Assembly: GCA_006384855.1 (NCBI GenBank)
Contig: VCJN01000679.1
Span: forward strand, 100,483 to 164,482
DNA length: 64,000 nt
Direction: 5' to 3'
Origin: Tetraselmis striata
Taxonomy: Eukaryota > Chlorophyta > Chlorodendrophyceae > Chlorodendrales > Chlorodendraceae
Made by a program: the position numbers and the translations under genes. The notes under the pieces were generated by a model, which was given only the letters and a program-made list of their open reading frames with translations, had not been told where the DNA came from and ran no database searches. Of this stretch, positions 44,801-57,300 are shown one piece after another. Numbering within the stretch: position 1 is the stretch's first letter; every line of letters starts with the position of its first letter.

Positions 44801-47800
44801 CCTCAGGACTGGTTCGCGGGGGAGCTGTCCTCCAGCATCAGCTGCGGCGGCTGCACCTACGTGTCGTCCAGCAAGGAGCCCTTCCTGGACCTCAGCCTCC
44901 AGGTCCCCTGGAGCAGTGCGCTGCTGGCGACGCAGACCCGCAGCAACCCCAACCCCGCCCGCAAGGTGCGCAGAATCAGTACCCCCCTCCCCAGCTGCGC
45001 GCGGTGCCATGGCTCCACGCCGCCCTGCGTTGCTGCGCCCGTCACGCGTGCTGCATCAATGTTTCCGGCAGGTGCATTCCGCGTCAAACCGGGCGCCGGG
45101 CAACAACCCAAAGGAGTCAAAGCGGCTGCTGAAGGTGCGGCGCCGCTGAGCTACGCGGCGCTTGATCGTGCAGCTCAAGCAACGTGCTATTGCAGTCCTG
45201 CCTTTGACCGTGTCGATCACTGCGCTCTGAGTGAGACGGGCGGCTGCGGCCCTCTGAACCCAGGAAGCGAAGAAGCGGGAGAAGCAGGAGCGGCGCCGCT
45301 CGATTGACAGCAAGCGCGAGGCGGAGTTTGAGCTCGTGCTGACGCCGGCGCAGCAAGCGGAAGCCGGTGGAGGCCAGGAGGCGGATGGGGCGAGCCCCAA
45401 GGAAGAGGGTGCTGGCCCAGAGTCGGCGCACTGCAACGGAGACTCCCTGCGGGACACGGCACTGAGCGACAAAATCGCGGCAATGGGCGATGAAGTCGGT
45501 GGCCCGGCGACTCCCTTGATGGGAAAGGAGGCCACTGAGCAGGAGGGTGCGGTTGGGGCGGGCGCGGCGGAGGCCGAAGAGGACCCGCTGCTGAGCAGCA
45601 TGGATGCCCTGGCAGGCTGCGAGATGGAGGTGCGCCGCCTGTGCGACTCGCGCCCCCTACCTCCCCGACACACGAAGCGCTGCTCGTGCGCCTCGCCTTC
45701 CCGCCTGCATCATGTGCGCACACCCGGCATGTGCACAGCGACCGACAGTGCTCTTGTGACAATTACGGTGTCTACATACGCTACGAGCACGTGTACAATG
45801 TGTACTTAAAATTACTAGTACATATTCGATATCATGCTGCCGTGTAAAGCGTTATTGTGCTTGAGGCAGATGTCGCCTCGATTGTGACACTGGTTTCGGA
45901 GCTTGGTGTTCTTGATTCAGGGACCTAGAGGCCACCGTTTCGATCCCTACTGAAACCGAAAACTGATGGCTCGCAGAGGAGGGGTTGGGGGGGGGGGGGG
46001 GGGGGGTAGTGTGACAGTTACGATGTCTACATACGCTACGTATGCGATGTGTACCCGAGGATACGAGTGCATACACGATGTCACGCTACCGTGTGGCAAG
46101 TGTTGTGCTTTTGAGGCGGATGTCGCCTCGATTATTGCATTGGTTTCGGAGCTCGGTGTTCCCGATCCAGGGACCGATCTCACTGTAAACTTGTCGCTGC
46201 ATGTCTCGCGATCGTGCAAGACACCACCCAGCACCTGTCTGACTTACGACCCTCTTACTGGCAAGAGTGTCGCACTCGAGCTAGGGTACCATCAGGCTGA
46301 TCACCTCAGGCATCGTGAGTGCGCACCATGACATGCACGGACCAGTCTTGCACGCTGTCCCCTCGAATGCGACCCGCGTCTCTCAGTTGTCAACGTGGTG
46401 CCGCTACCCCGCGCCGCAGCGCAGGGCATCTCACATGAATGCCCTGATACCCGCGGGTGTACGCCTCCATGGCATGCGCTTGCAGCAATGCATCAAGGTG
46501 CTCGTGATCGGGAGCATCAAGTTCTCTTTGGGTGCCATAAATCGTCTATCTGTGCGTGCTAATTCTCGTGCGGTGACAGTTTAAAATATTTCAGTACTTT
46601 CCGGGATTTTTTCTGGATGGTTACCAGTATACCGTATATCATTGATTACTGGGTTATACGAGTACGTACCATGGAGTATATACAAGGTGCGCGAGCACGT
46701 ACTACGTGATACAGATCATGCGCTTGTGACTGCTCGTACCGTGACGATAGCATGATGGTCGCGGGTTATGGCGCAGCCATTATTGGATCATTATTGGCCT
46801 TCAGAAAAGAGAATTCGCTACATCCTGTTGCGGTCCCTCTCCCTCCCTCCGTCCCCCCTCCCTCCCTCTCTCTCTCTGCATACCTTTGGAGCATATCCCT
46901 CCATAGGCTAGCCAGGATGATCCTCATGAAGCTCCTGAGCGATCGCCATGGCCTCTGTTTGCTGCCTCCAGGCTGAGGACGGCAGCGGCTCGGACGGCAA
47001 CGCTGCGAATCTGCCGGAGTGGGACCCCAACGACGGAGCCTTCAGTCTGTTCAGCGACCAGGAGAGCTCCCCCAAGGTCCATGCGGGCCCGTTGCCCAGG
47101 CCCGCCTTCTCCAAGCCTGAGGTGCGGCGCCATGCCGCGGACCCTCGCTTCCCGTGTCGCTGCCTCGTCACGATCGCAAGTGTGACCGGCACGAACAGAC
47201 GCAACGTGGCAATGCCCCACACAGCATCCTGCGAGTGACATGTTTGCGTGACTGGCGGACATTGCCGATGTGATGGCGTGCCGTGCTGGTGTATCCATAT
47301 GTGTAGGATGAGGAGGTCGGTGCGGGCGGTGAGGAGGGGGGCGCCATCCACGTGCTCGGCTGCCTCTCCAGCTTCTTCAAGCCGGAGGACATCGAATGGG
47401 AGTGCCCCCAGGAAAGCGGCAAACTCTCAGCTGAGCCGGCCCGCCCACCCTACGCCCGCCTTCGCAGTCCACCCAGGGCCACCTGCACTTCAGCATGTGG
47501 CCATCTCTAACCATCTCTAACCATGCGATGCTGAACTGCCTCCAGGTTGAGGACGAAGCGAGCGCAAAGCCTCAAAAGCCTGCTGTCGCAGAGAAACCGG
47601 TAAGCTGCTATCCGGTACATCAAGTGTCACTTGTGTGGGTGCCGACGCACCCATGTATAGGGAGTACCGGTGATTTGGGCCTCAAACTGGAGTCGCATGC
47701 TGTCGATAGGAACGATTGCTACAGGTCCGCCATGGCTTCGTCTGCATTTGGTCTGGCACATAGGGCGGGTCATCCTTCGCAGTGTTCTAACCACCGCCGG

Positions 47801-50800
47801 CGTCGGCACCCGTAGCGACTGGTGCAACACGGTGTCATCAGATATCGCTCTGCGTCAAAAGTCTCTGCTGTCTTGCGTGGCCAGTGCGTAACCTCCTGCC
47901 CGGTCCCCTATACATGCACCCAGGTCTTGCCCCCAGAGCAGAAACTGGCGAGGCGCGTGTCATTCGCCGGCTACGGGGACGACGACGATGATGCGCCTTC
48001 GAAGCGCTCCGGCCCGCCGAAAAGGCGGGTCGCGTGGAGCCGGGAAGTGCCGGAGATCTTTAAGATTCCGGGCAGCGAGGAGCAGCGCGGCACGGACCCA
48101 CTGGAAGCCATGAAGGTGACGTATTCCCATACAGCATACCCTGCCATGCTCCGTACGTGTACTTGCCACTGCTCGCTCCGCTACGACACCCGCGCCGCAG
48201 GCAACGCACGAGAGCAGTCGCCATCGCAACCAGGCGACACAGGCTTGCGTGTCGAGTTGCCGTTGCGGTGTGTGCAATGTATATGGTGACATAAACGGCG
48301 GGAATCCCCTGGCTGACGCTTGTGCTGGGGCACCCGTGCGTGCAGGGCAACGCCACCTTCAACAAGCCGTTCAAGTACTCGGGAAACGACTTCATTGCGC
48401 GCGTCAGGCTGGATGCGTGGAGCGGCGACAGGCTGGACGTGATTGTCGGCCCCAACTGGGATGAGGACGCGGAGGACATGTGGCCCGACGAGCAAAAGGC
48501 GCGACACACGCTGGCTGTCTGACATGCTTTAACGGGCGCCGTTTGTACTGAGCCCTGTATTTCCAAGTTAGCTTTCCGGCACGTCTCGATGCGCTTGTTC
48601 GTTATTGCGCTGTTTGGCTCGGCTGTGTCGTTAAAGCATTGCTCGCTCGCTGCTACCCCCTGACACAGGTCGCCGACGTCCAGATCGACCCGATCGAGGA
48701 CATCAACGACGAGGCCGCCCAGGATCTGCTAAAGTCGCAGGCGCAGCTGCTGCTGGACTGTTTCTCCGACCTGTTTGTGTGCCAGGGGCCGCATGGGATG
48801 CTCAACATACTGCGCGCTGGCTACCCCGACCTCGATGTACGATCCACTGCCGAGTGCGACTCGTCGCTGTTTCTGAATTCGTGGACCTGTGTTAAAAGTT
48901 TTTCCTATGCATAGGCATCTATAGACGACGGCTGGGGTGTGGCTCTGAAATCGCGTCATGATTGTTGGGCTCAATGCAGGAGAAAAAGTGTGCCGACGGG
49001 GAGACCCGATGGGTGGTGATGGGTCGCTTCCCTCCTGGCCAGATCGGCGGCGCAAAGATGTGGTGCTACCCCCCCGACTCTGAGGCCTCCGCGGCAATGT
49101 TCTCCCCTATGGGTGGAGAGTCGCCTGCGGCCTCGCCAACGTTAAACACCCCGCTGCACTCGAAGGTAGGGCGACGGTTGGCGTCAGACTCGCGCCTACT
49201 GCTCTCACGCAATTCGCAAATTGTTCGCTTATCAGATTTATCTAGCTGTCCGTGCTGCGATCTATGCGTCTTCAGCAGTGCGCTGTCATCTCCCGCCTCG
49301 TAATTTCGTGTGCCGGCGGATGCTTGCAGATCGGGAGGGGCGAGTTGAAGAGCAGTTTGAAGAGTTCGCAAGCCAGCGTGCTGGCGGCCGAGCTGCAGGA
49401 GCTTACACTGAGGCACTCGCCGCAGCCGCACGGCGGCGTCGCGGCGTCCCCTCCCATCGCTCATTTTCCACCCAACGCGTCTTTCCCGCACACAGACGCC
49501 GACGACGCTTCCGAGAACGGCACCGGAGGCGAAGGCGGAGGCGTCTCTCCGCAGGCTGAAACCGACACAATCGCGACGGAGGATTTCGAACGCAAAGAAG
49601 TTGGTCCACTTCCGCTGAGCTCGGGGAGCGCTCTCACCGAGTGAGTTGCCCCACCGATTGCAGAGCTATTCTCTTCTGTTGGGTAATAGGCGGGCGGGTC
49701 GCTATACATCGGGGACAGATGCCGTTTGCCAACCGCAACCTGTTCGAGGCAACAGGTTCGCCAGCTTGTTTGCAGCTCTGGCGACTTCAGTGGGGTTCTA
49801 CCTCCACAGAGGCCTCGAGTCGGCTCGGCTCGGCCGTTTGAAAGGAAGTAAAGCACATGGCTGGGCTCGGCGATAGAACACCTCGAAGGCCCGGCACTGC
49901 ACCCAACCCGACTCGACTCGGCTCGACCCAGCTCGTCTCGTGCATCGCCTGTATCAGCTTTTCAGCTCGCGTGGCAACTCTGCGAGTCCTTGATCTAGTG
50001 TCAGTTGTCAAACATCGACAGAGGTATCGGCTCGGCTCGGCTCGGCTCGGCTCGGCTCGGCGGTATCAGAGCATGCGCACAGCGGGAAGCTTGTCTCGGC
50101 ACTGAAAGCGATGCGCGGTGCCGATTCCACAGGTTGATGCACGCGGACGGTGTCGATGCAAAGGACGACGACATGGAGACAGAGGAGGGGGAGGATGGCT
50201 CGGAGGACGCCGCCACGACGACCAAACTAGCGGGCGCGCTGGCCTCGGGGGAGGGTGCCAAGTACGTGCGTCGTGCGCGAAAGGATCCGAACGCGGAGCC
50301 CGCGGACGACGAGGGCGCCGAGGCGGGCGCCAAGAGCGCCGTGACAACGCAGGACTCGGCCGACGGGTCCGACCCTGTGCAGTCGGCCACGTCGGAGGCG
50401 TCTCCCAAATCGCCGACGCCGAAGGGCAGCCTGCGGAAGTGCGTCCAGCGCCCGGCGGTCAAACGATACCAGATCCACCGGTAGGCACCAGGCCTGTGCA
50501 AACACACATCGCTCGCTACATAATACCTATATTGCTAGCCGGCACCGTCCGCCAATGTGGGTGAACCGGATGGCTGACCCCCCCCCCCCCCCCCCGCCCC
50601 ACCCCACCCCCCGGGCGACAGGGCTCCGGATCTGCTGACAGTCCACCTCAAGCGCTTCCAGCAGAACATGCGGGGGCGGCTGGAGAAGATTAGCGGCAGT
50701 ATACCCTTCGACTTCCACCTGGACTTGTCCCAGTTCTGCGACCCCAACGGCCTCGAGAAGAACGGCGCACGGTGCGGCGATGCGCTACTCCCCGCTGACC

Positions 50801-51554
50801 ACGCCGCTGGCTGCTCAGGAGCGCGGCTGTGCGTATTAGGCAGTGCGCTTTCGCCAGAGGGGGCAGGGCGTAAGCCAGGGCGTGCGTCGTGGGGCAGCGA
50901 CTCGGTGACTTGTGCTGACGCGTGTCCGGGGTGCTGAGTGGCGCTTTGTGTGGTGTGTGCGCAGGTACGAGCTCCTCGGGGTGGTTGTGCACAGTGGCAC
51001 GCTGCGGGGCGGCCACTACGTGGCGTACGTGCGCCGCACAGCACAGGTGATCAGCACGTCTGCCGGGGCGGCTCGTTGATCACCTGCCGGCTGATTGGTT
51101 ACCTAGCGGAAGTGTACACTCTTCCTTCTCACTGTATATTGAAATGGATAAGTGCAATAGATAGGAACGTCGTGTTGTTCCCGCTCATGTCCCCCCCCCC
51201 CCCCCCTGTGCCGCCAGGTGCTTCACTCGCACGACGATGCGCAGTTCCCGCCCAAGTGGCACTTCGTGTCCGACAGCTTCGCGAAGTGAGTACCCCCCCG
51301 TTGGCGACTCTTTGCGCTGCTTGCGCGTCCTGCGTGGGACAATGGCTCCTGGGGTGGTGGCAGTCAACCGGGAAGAGGGAGGGCGTGTCCTGACATGGAG
51401 CCGCAGGCGCTTCAAGGGCCTCACCGCCTCCCAATGGGGTCGACTGCTGAGCCTTCTGACGCGTCGCATTGCCCTTGTGTGTCGCAGGCCGGTGGAGGAG
51501 AGCGAAGTGTTGGCCTGCGAGGCGTACATGCTGCTGTATAACCGTATACCGTAG
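41663..51554 (+). CDS. Ubiquitin carboxyl-terminal hydrolase, USP16/45-like
   Basis: Cysteine protease that removes ubiquitin. About 22 exons, ~1290 residues: 41663-41758, 41946-42155, 42363-42480, 42869-42957, 43081-43137, 43701-44384, 44807-44965, 45072-45134, 45264-45629, 46972-47121, 47307-~47410, 47546-47599, 47924-48115, 48346-48498, 48669-48836, 48980-49165, 49330-49640, 50133-50480, 50622-50771, 50965-51046, 51218-51285, 51488-51554. Catalytic Cys is in GLENLGNTCFFNSVLQ, then GRQQHDSHEVLRCLLDG, ISCGGCTYVSSSKEPFLDLSLQ, the late block LLTVHLKRFQQ, and the catalytic His in SGTLRGGHYVAYVR, ending CEAYMLLYNRIP. The basic start (MPKKKHHRSHSAS) and long acidic inserts, for example 43701-44384 and 50133-50480, separate the blocks. 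The second exon start and the ends of 47307-47410 and 48346-48498 are uncertain; the latter seems to use a GC donor. Confidence 0.9.
45755..46152. mobile_element. Tandem or truncated TRIM in a USP intron
   Basis: LTR-like units at 45755-45889 and 46010-46139 both start TGTGACARTTACG and share the GGCRGATGTCGCCTCGATT stretch near their ends. Each is followed within one base by the primer-binding-site-like TGGTTTCGGAGC (45891-45902 and 46141-46152). A purine tract ending in a long G run (45975-46006) precedes the second LTR. Because the second LTR is again followed by a PBS, this is an LTR-int-LTR-int arrangement whose third LTR is lost. It belongs to the same family type as 23517-24104 and lies in the 1.34-kb intron 45630-46971. 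Confidence 0.72.
50028..50061. repeat. GGCTC pentanucleotide repeat
   Basis: About seven tandem TCGGC units in a USP intron, with degenerate scattered units at 49818-49836 and 49906-49940. A simple sequence repeat, not a CRISPR or telomere. Confidence 0.85.
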
Positions 51555-51780
51555 TGACGCCGGTGTCACGGCGGTGGGGGGTGCGGCCGCCACAGGTAGC
51601 CGGTTGTTAGGCAGTGACGTGTGTTGCTGCTGCTGCGGAGTGGACGTGAGTGTTGCGCAGGATGTGCGCGCGGCCATCGCGCCCTAGATGGCACTGCGGC
51701 AGGCCGGTGAGGGTGCTTGCGCCAGAAGCAAGCGCCCGTCAGTTAAAATGTAATGTCAGGAGAAGATGGGCGGGGTATGA
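51522..51780 (+). repeat. USP 3' end and 3' UTR, duplicated at 58856
   Basis: The last codons (ATGCTGCTGTATAACCG...) and about 220 bases of 3' UTR are also found, clearly diverged but colinear, at 58856-59112. The segment includes the TGTAA polyadenylation signal at 51749-51753, 195 bases after the stop codon. Confidence 0.85.
51749..51753 (+). terminator. TGTAA polyadenylation signal of the USP gene
   Basis: Lies 195 bases after the stop codon and is conserved in the duplicated copy at 59081-59085. Confidence 0.55.
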
Positions 51781-52334
51781 GGGCGGCTTTATTCCGGGTC
51801 CGCAGCGTACAGTACGCTATATAGTACGCGCTGTCGCACTGCTGGTGGGTATCAATCACAAATCCACCTGCCGCTAAAAGCAGTACTAACAGATCAACTG
51901 GTGGGATCCAGTGGGGTGACTGCCAGCACTAGGGCAAAGGGTAGAATTATAGAAATATAGTACTAGGAGTAATAGCAATAGCGACTAGTACCTTGACGTT
52001 GATAGCGACTATGTATGCATGTATGTATGATGGGGTTGGTTGCGCAACCCCACCACCGATACCGGGGTGGGGTTGTATCACCGCGTTCCTGACCGGCCGA
52101 TACCGATATTCTGCCATAAGTACTGCAACACCTCGATTTTTTTTCGCCCCCGTGAGACAGGACCGCCTCGAATTGCATTAAAATCGAAAATCAAAGAAGC
52201 GGCATGGTGAATGAACCCGACTCGTACTTAATTAAAGCCGGCGGTAAAATCTTCTCGGATGCCGTTTTAAGATCTGTCGTCCGGTTTTCGACGGTCATCC
52301 CGTTTTGATCCTCAGACATAAATAATGCGTAACA
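51781..52334. other. Intergenic, AT-rich with two motif copies
   Basis: Holds two copies of the recurrent motif, ATAGCGACTAGTA at 51979-51991 and ATAGCGACTATGT at 52002-52014, only 23 bases apart. No gene seen. Confidence 0.5.
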
Positions 52335-53684
52335 TACACCCCTCCACATAAGTCCGGGTTTTGCATTTTCGATCGCAAAGCGCACGCATGGGCGAGAATA
52401 ACGCCGGCTGCATGTGCATACATGCTAACTACAGTGGGAATAGTTCGGGCGAACGCCTATCGCGCGCTTTATACCCACCCGCGCAACAACACGACCATTT
52501 GTGGGCGCTCTTTATAAAACGCGAAATCAGTGCATGATGCGTTGCTTGGCGCCGGAAAATTGTGGGTTGCGCCAACCGTCCAAAAATGGAAACAACGGCA
52601 CTCGTCGCATCGGTGCATACGGCCCTTGGCATAAGTTGCACACACCGTGCGTGTAGGCCACTGAAAGCATGTCGCTATAGGCACGACGCGACACCCCAAC
52701 GACGAGCTGGCGACTGTGGGGGGCAGTTTTAGGGTGAAAATGCTGATGTTTCTGTGGCAAACGCACGTAGGAGAGGCGCTCGATGGCCCCCTTGGTGTAG
52801 GGCAATGCTCTACTATGGGGGCGCGTGGTGAAATGCCAGTTGCACCGTTTCGTGGGCGGGGTGGCGCGGTAGGGGCGTGGATTTTGATTAATATGAAATT
52901 CCTTGAAAAATGCTGTGGAAAATGGCATTTTGGCTGGTAGATGTGTGTATCGCTAGGAGGCGGCACATGCCAAGTGTTGGTGATCCGTGGTCATCCACAC
53001 ACATATCGCTCTCGCGCAACCGAGTACGGGGCTTAGACACGCACTTGGCGCAAAGCCACGCGCCCGACATGGGTGGGCACATGAGGCAGTGAGGGGCAAT
53101 TTGATGATCATATTTGGGGGTTTTTCCGGGGCCCCTAACAATCGATTTTTTGATTTTGGAAGATTGGTTTCGACGAAGATTTGAACGAGAAATTGCGTGG
53201 TATGTTTAAAACATTTTTTTTCTGAGCAAGTCCTGAAAAGTTATAGCGTTTTAAAGCCAAGGGGGTGTTGCTGCGCGTGGCCGACACTGATGCCATGCCA
53301 GTATCGCAACGCGACATGTACTGGCCGCCGCCCACACGGCTGCACCCCAACCAAATGCACCCGAGCCCCTCGCCAATGTGTTTCCTCACGCGTTCATGGC
53401 CATCCCGCCGTTTGGTTGTCTATTCACGCGCGTCGGCGTGTGCGTGACACCGACCCTGGTTTTTGTGCAGTTGTAGGAAACGCCCATCCACGCACCGTCC
53501 AAGTGCAGCGTGACACCCTAGTAAAAGGTCTTTAAGCTTCGGTTTGAGCCACTCGTCATGCAGGTTTTATAAAACCCTCTGAGATTCCAGTGTTTCATCT
53601 CATGTACCCTACGTTCAGGTACCCTAGACTTCTGAAGTCTTGAGACTGCCGAAAAGGGACCCCAAACTTATGTGCAGGGGTGTA
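52335..53684. mobile_element. TIR DNA transposon, non-autonomous, copy B
   Basis: Left end TACACCCCTCCACATAAGT; right end, reversed, TACACCCCTGCACATAAGT. These inverted repeats differ at one position, and the element is colinear with 20700-22045, in the same orientation, with scattered substitutions and small indels. The flanks end and begin with unrelated sequence, so the family's boundaries are defined by comparing the two copies. No transposase motif seen. It sits between the USP and kinase genes. Confidence 0.8.
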
Positions 53685-54330
53685 CTATTTGCGAGGTAAG
53701 GGAAAGCAAAGTTCGCCCCGGGATATCGGCCGAAGCCGCCCCAGCACTTGACCTCCTGCGCCAACTGCAGTCGTAGGTCTGGCATAGCCCGTAGACCATT
53801 GCCTCATTCGAACCCCGAACGGCTGATGCATCCACCGGGTGAACCCAGGGCAGGACACGCCGGGACGATATTGCCGAAAATACATCTGCGAGGCACCCGG
53901 GTATTCGTACTTGAAGCAAAATGGGATGGGGTTCCCGCGCCAAATATAAGCTACCTGTACCCGACAGAAATGCGAACCCCCCCCCCCCCCCCCCACTAAT
54001 TCGACGAAGAGGTCTACCGTGGCGGAATTTATCATTTTCGTACTCAAATTTGACAAAGGGGTTTACTGTGCCAAGTACTAAAAGAGCTTCGCTGCGAGTG
54101 CGAGGAAGCTCGATATCGGCATTTCAGGAACGGCCTGGCGCAAGGATTCACGCGCCGCGATGTTCGTACGGTACTGAGGGTTTGCCTGCGCCCTCTCGGA
54201 GGGATCGAGCCCGACCGCGGCGCAAGCCTGTCGACGACTTCGCAACACGAAGCGTCCTGCGGCCTCGTCTTAGGCCGTGGCGCTAGTGTGATCTGTAATC
54301 GCTTGGGCTAATCGGTCGGCAGCTGGGGCC
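53685..54330. promoter_or_regulatory. Upstream region of the ankyrin-kinase gene
   Basis: 646 bases between the transposon and the kinase start. It contains a C run at 53976-53995 and no recognised exon. Confidence 0.45.
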
Positions 54331-57300
54331 ATGGACGCTGAGTGGGAGGAGGCGCTGGCCCACATCACGGCGAACCCCGAGCTCGCGAGCAAGAAAAAAA
54401 ACGACGGCTCGTACCTCATCCATGCCGTGCTGTTGCAGTCGTATCCCCCGCCGGTGGAACTTGTGGCGGCCCTCCTGAGGGCCAACCCCAACGCAGCCGC
54501 GCTGCCGCACAAGGGTCTGCTGCCCTTGCATCTCGCACTTGATAGCGTTGCTGCGCCGGAAGTTGTGAGGGCTCTCCTGGAAGCGCACCCCCACGGCGCC
54601 CAGCAGGAGATCACGCACCAGCCACGCCTGAAGGGTATGCTACCTCTGCACGTCGCAATCAGCACTGGTACTCGTAATGAGGTCTCCGATGCTAACATTC
54701 TGTGCATACTCGATGCGTTCCCGGAGGCTGCCTCTCGGAGGTTTCCGGCGCCACTGGGATTTCTACCTCTGCATGCGGTTGCCCACTTGGCGGACTCGGT
54801 ACTGGCAGCCTTGCTGGAGGCCCATCCGCGCAGTGCCACGGAGAGGGAACTCTGTGACGAGCGGCTGCCACTGCACCTTGCAGCTCAAGGGGCAAGCCCG
54901 AGGCTAAGCCAAATTCAGGACTTCGATAGAGTGGAAGTACTGTCGAGCAAGGTTGAGATCCTGTTGACGGCCTATCCCCAGGCCGCCCTGGAGAAGGACA
55001 AGCATGGCATGCTTCCCCTGCATTGTGCGGTATGTGGCAGCGCACCGGTGGAGGCAGTGATGCTGCTGCTCCGATCCCACAGCTCGGGTGCAGCGGAGAA
55101 GGACGGCTGTGGTTGCGTGCCGCTGCACTACGCAGGCTCAGCTTCACGTGATGTAGTCACTGCTCTCCTGGGAGCCTTTCCCCAGGGCATCAGCGAGAGA
55201 GACGACGAGGGCTGCCTCAGTCTGCACCGTGCAGTCAAAGAGCGGACGGCACCAACAGACGCCGTGCTCGCCTTACTAGAGGCGCACCGCGCTGCAGTTG
55301 CCGAGCCGGCCGCTGATGGCAGTCTCCCTCTACATTTAGCGGCGCGATACATGCCGGTGGAGATTGTTCAGGCCCTCATGGCGGTAGACATGTCGTCTTT
55401 GATGGTAAAAAATCACCGGGGCAGTCTGCCCTTGCATTGCGCTGCCCTACCGCACAACAAGGCTTCGTTCATGGCGCTGCTGGATGGCGACAGCCGCGCG
55501 GCAGCCGAGAAGGACATCGACGGCAACCTGCCACTGCATTTGTGCCTGCAAGGCCTAAGGGACACGCAAGTGGTTGATGCTCTTCTCCGGGCCCATCCCG
55601 ATGGTGTAGCAGAGGCAAACAGCGACTGATGTTTCCCATTGCATCTGGCGGCGCACCTGGAAACCGACGACACCGGGTTGGTGGGCATGGTTTCCACTGT
55701 ACTTTCAGCCCATGAGGATGCTGCTTCACAGGCAGACAGTTGTGGAAGGCTACCGCTTCACGTGGTCCTGCTCTGCGAGGAACATGGTAAACGCAGCAAC
55801 GTTTGGCGAGAAATGTGGAGCGACTTTGTCCTGGAGGTGCTGAACATGCTTGTAGAGGTTTATCCACAAGCCGTTGCGGTGAAGCATGGCGATGGGCGAT
55901 TGCCTGTCAACATTGCAGCTGCGGGACAGGCACCGCAGGAGGCAATGTCAGTCCTTTGGCAGCCATGGAGGCGCATGGAGCACTCGTCTGTGGCTGCCGA
56001 CGCGTGGCACTCGCTGGTTGCAGACAAGTCCCAGGCTGCAGAGATCAGAAAGATCGTTTCTGCCCGCCCTGAGCTTGCATACTGGCAAGATGCTGATGGG
56101 CAGGAGGCCCTCGCCAAGGCGTGCTACACCTGCCGTACATCGATGCAGCAGGCGCTGTCCCTGGTACGGACCCTTGTATTGCCTGGTTGTACTGGCTCTC
56201 ATCAGCCCCTTTCATATCCCTGCATGCCTCCAACCACATCACCACCTCCTTGACCGCGGCTACCGGGACCGTCACGCAGCTGTGTGGGCCCACGTTGCTG
56301 ATGCCCAGGTGCAAGGCGCCATGACCGTGCACAACGCACCGATGGTTGTGTTTGACAACAGCGCAGAACGCGCTGGGCCGGCAGTGCCCCTCACGGATCT
56401 GCTTAAGCCTCAGCCTGCTACCATGAAGCCGGGGCCATCACAGCGGATCGGCTCAGCTCACAGCAATTCGTCCTCACTCGAGTTCTCTGATGCCGAGAAG
56501 GACATGTCCGCAGGGCGGCAGGCGCAACAGTCGCCGGGGGGCGATGGCCTCGATCTGAGGTCGCCTGAAGAGCTGGTGGAGATCACTTCCAACTATGCCA
56601 GCCGGCTTGGCGCAGGCGGCTTTGGGTCTGTGTACCACGGACATGACAGCATTCTGGGCGTGGATGTGGCTGTCAAGATTCTAGGGCACAAGGGAGGACG
56701 CACCATGTTTTCACGCGAGGCTGGACACCTGGCGCGCCTGCGGCATCCCAACATTGTCACAATCTATGCAAAGTGCGAGGACGCAAACGCCATCATCATG
56801 GAGAAGCTGGCGGGCTCGCTGCAAGACCGGCTGCAGAAGGGCGACATATCGTGCCTGCAGCGGTTGCAAGTCCTGCGCCATGTGGCCAAGGGCTTGGTGT
56901 ATCTCCACCGCCAGGCGGTGGTGCACCGTGACATCAAGCCCGCCAACATCCTGCTGGCCGATGACCTCACCGTCAAGATAGCAGACTATGGCCTTGCGAA
57001 GAACTTCCGGCCCGACTTGGGGAAGCTGGTCAGCACGGACGGCGGTGGCGGCACAGAAGGCTTCAGGGATCCGCACATGGGGCGGCCACCGACCACGCTG
57101 GACGTGTACTCCCTCGGAGTCACAATACTTGTCGCTATGGCAGGTGCTCGCAGGTGCTGCTACTGCCGCTTGCCCTCCTCATGCTCTCCGTGCTTGCGCC
57201 GTATGCAACCCTGATTCGCTGACTGTAGCCATTGATAGCACCCTTCACCCGCTAACCCCCCCGCCCCCTCCTCCCCTTTGCCTGCAGCCCGCCCATCAGT

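Noticed and set aside
50028..50061. TCGGC tandem array considered as a telomere-like or CRISPR-like repeat
   Set aside because: Five-base units without spacers inside a USP intron; a plain microsatellite, and green algal telomeres are T/A-richer.
55886..57214. 442-residue ORF considered as a separate kinase gene with its own start
   Set aside because: Its first 140 codons are an out-of-frame reading of ankyrin exon and intron; splicing 56163 to 56309 joins the ankyrin part to the kinase in phase.
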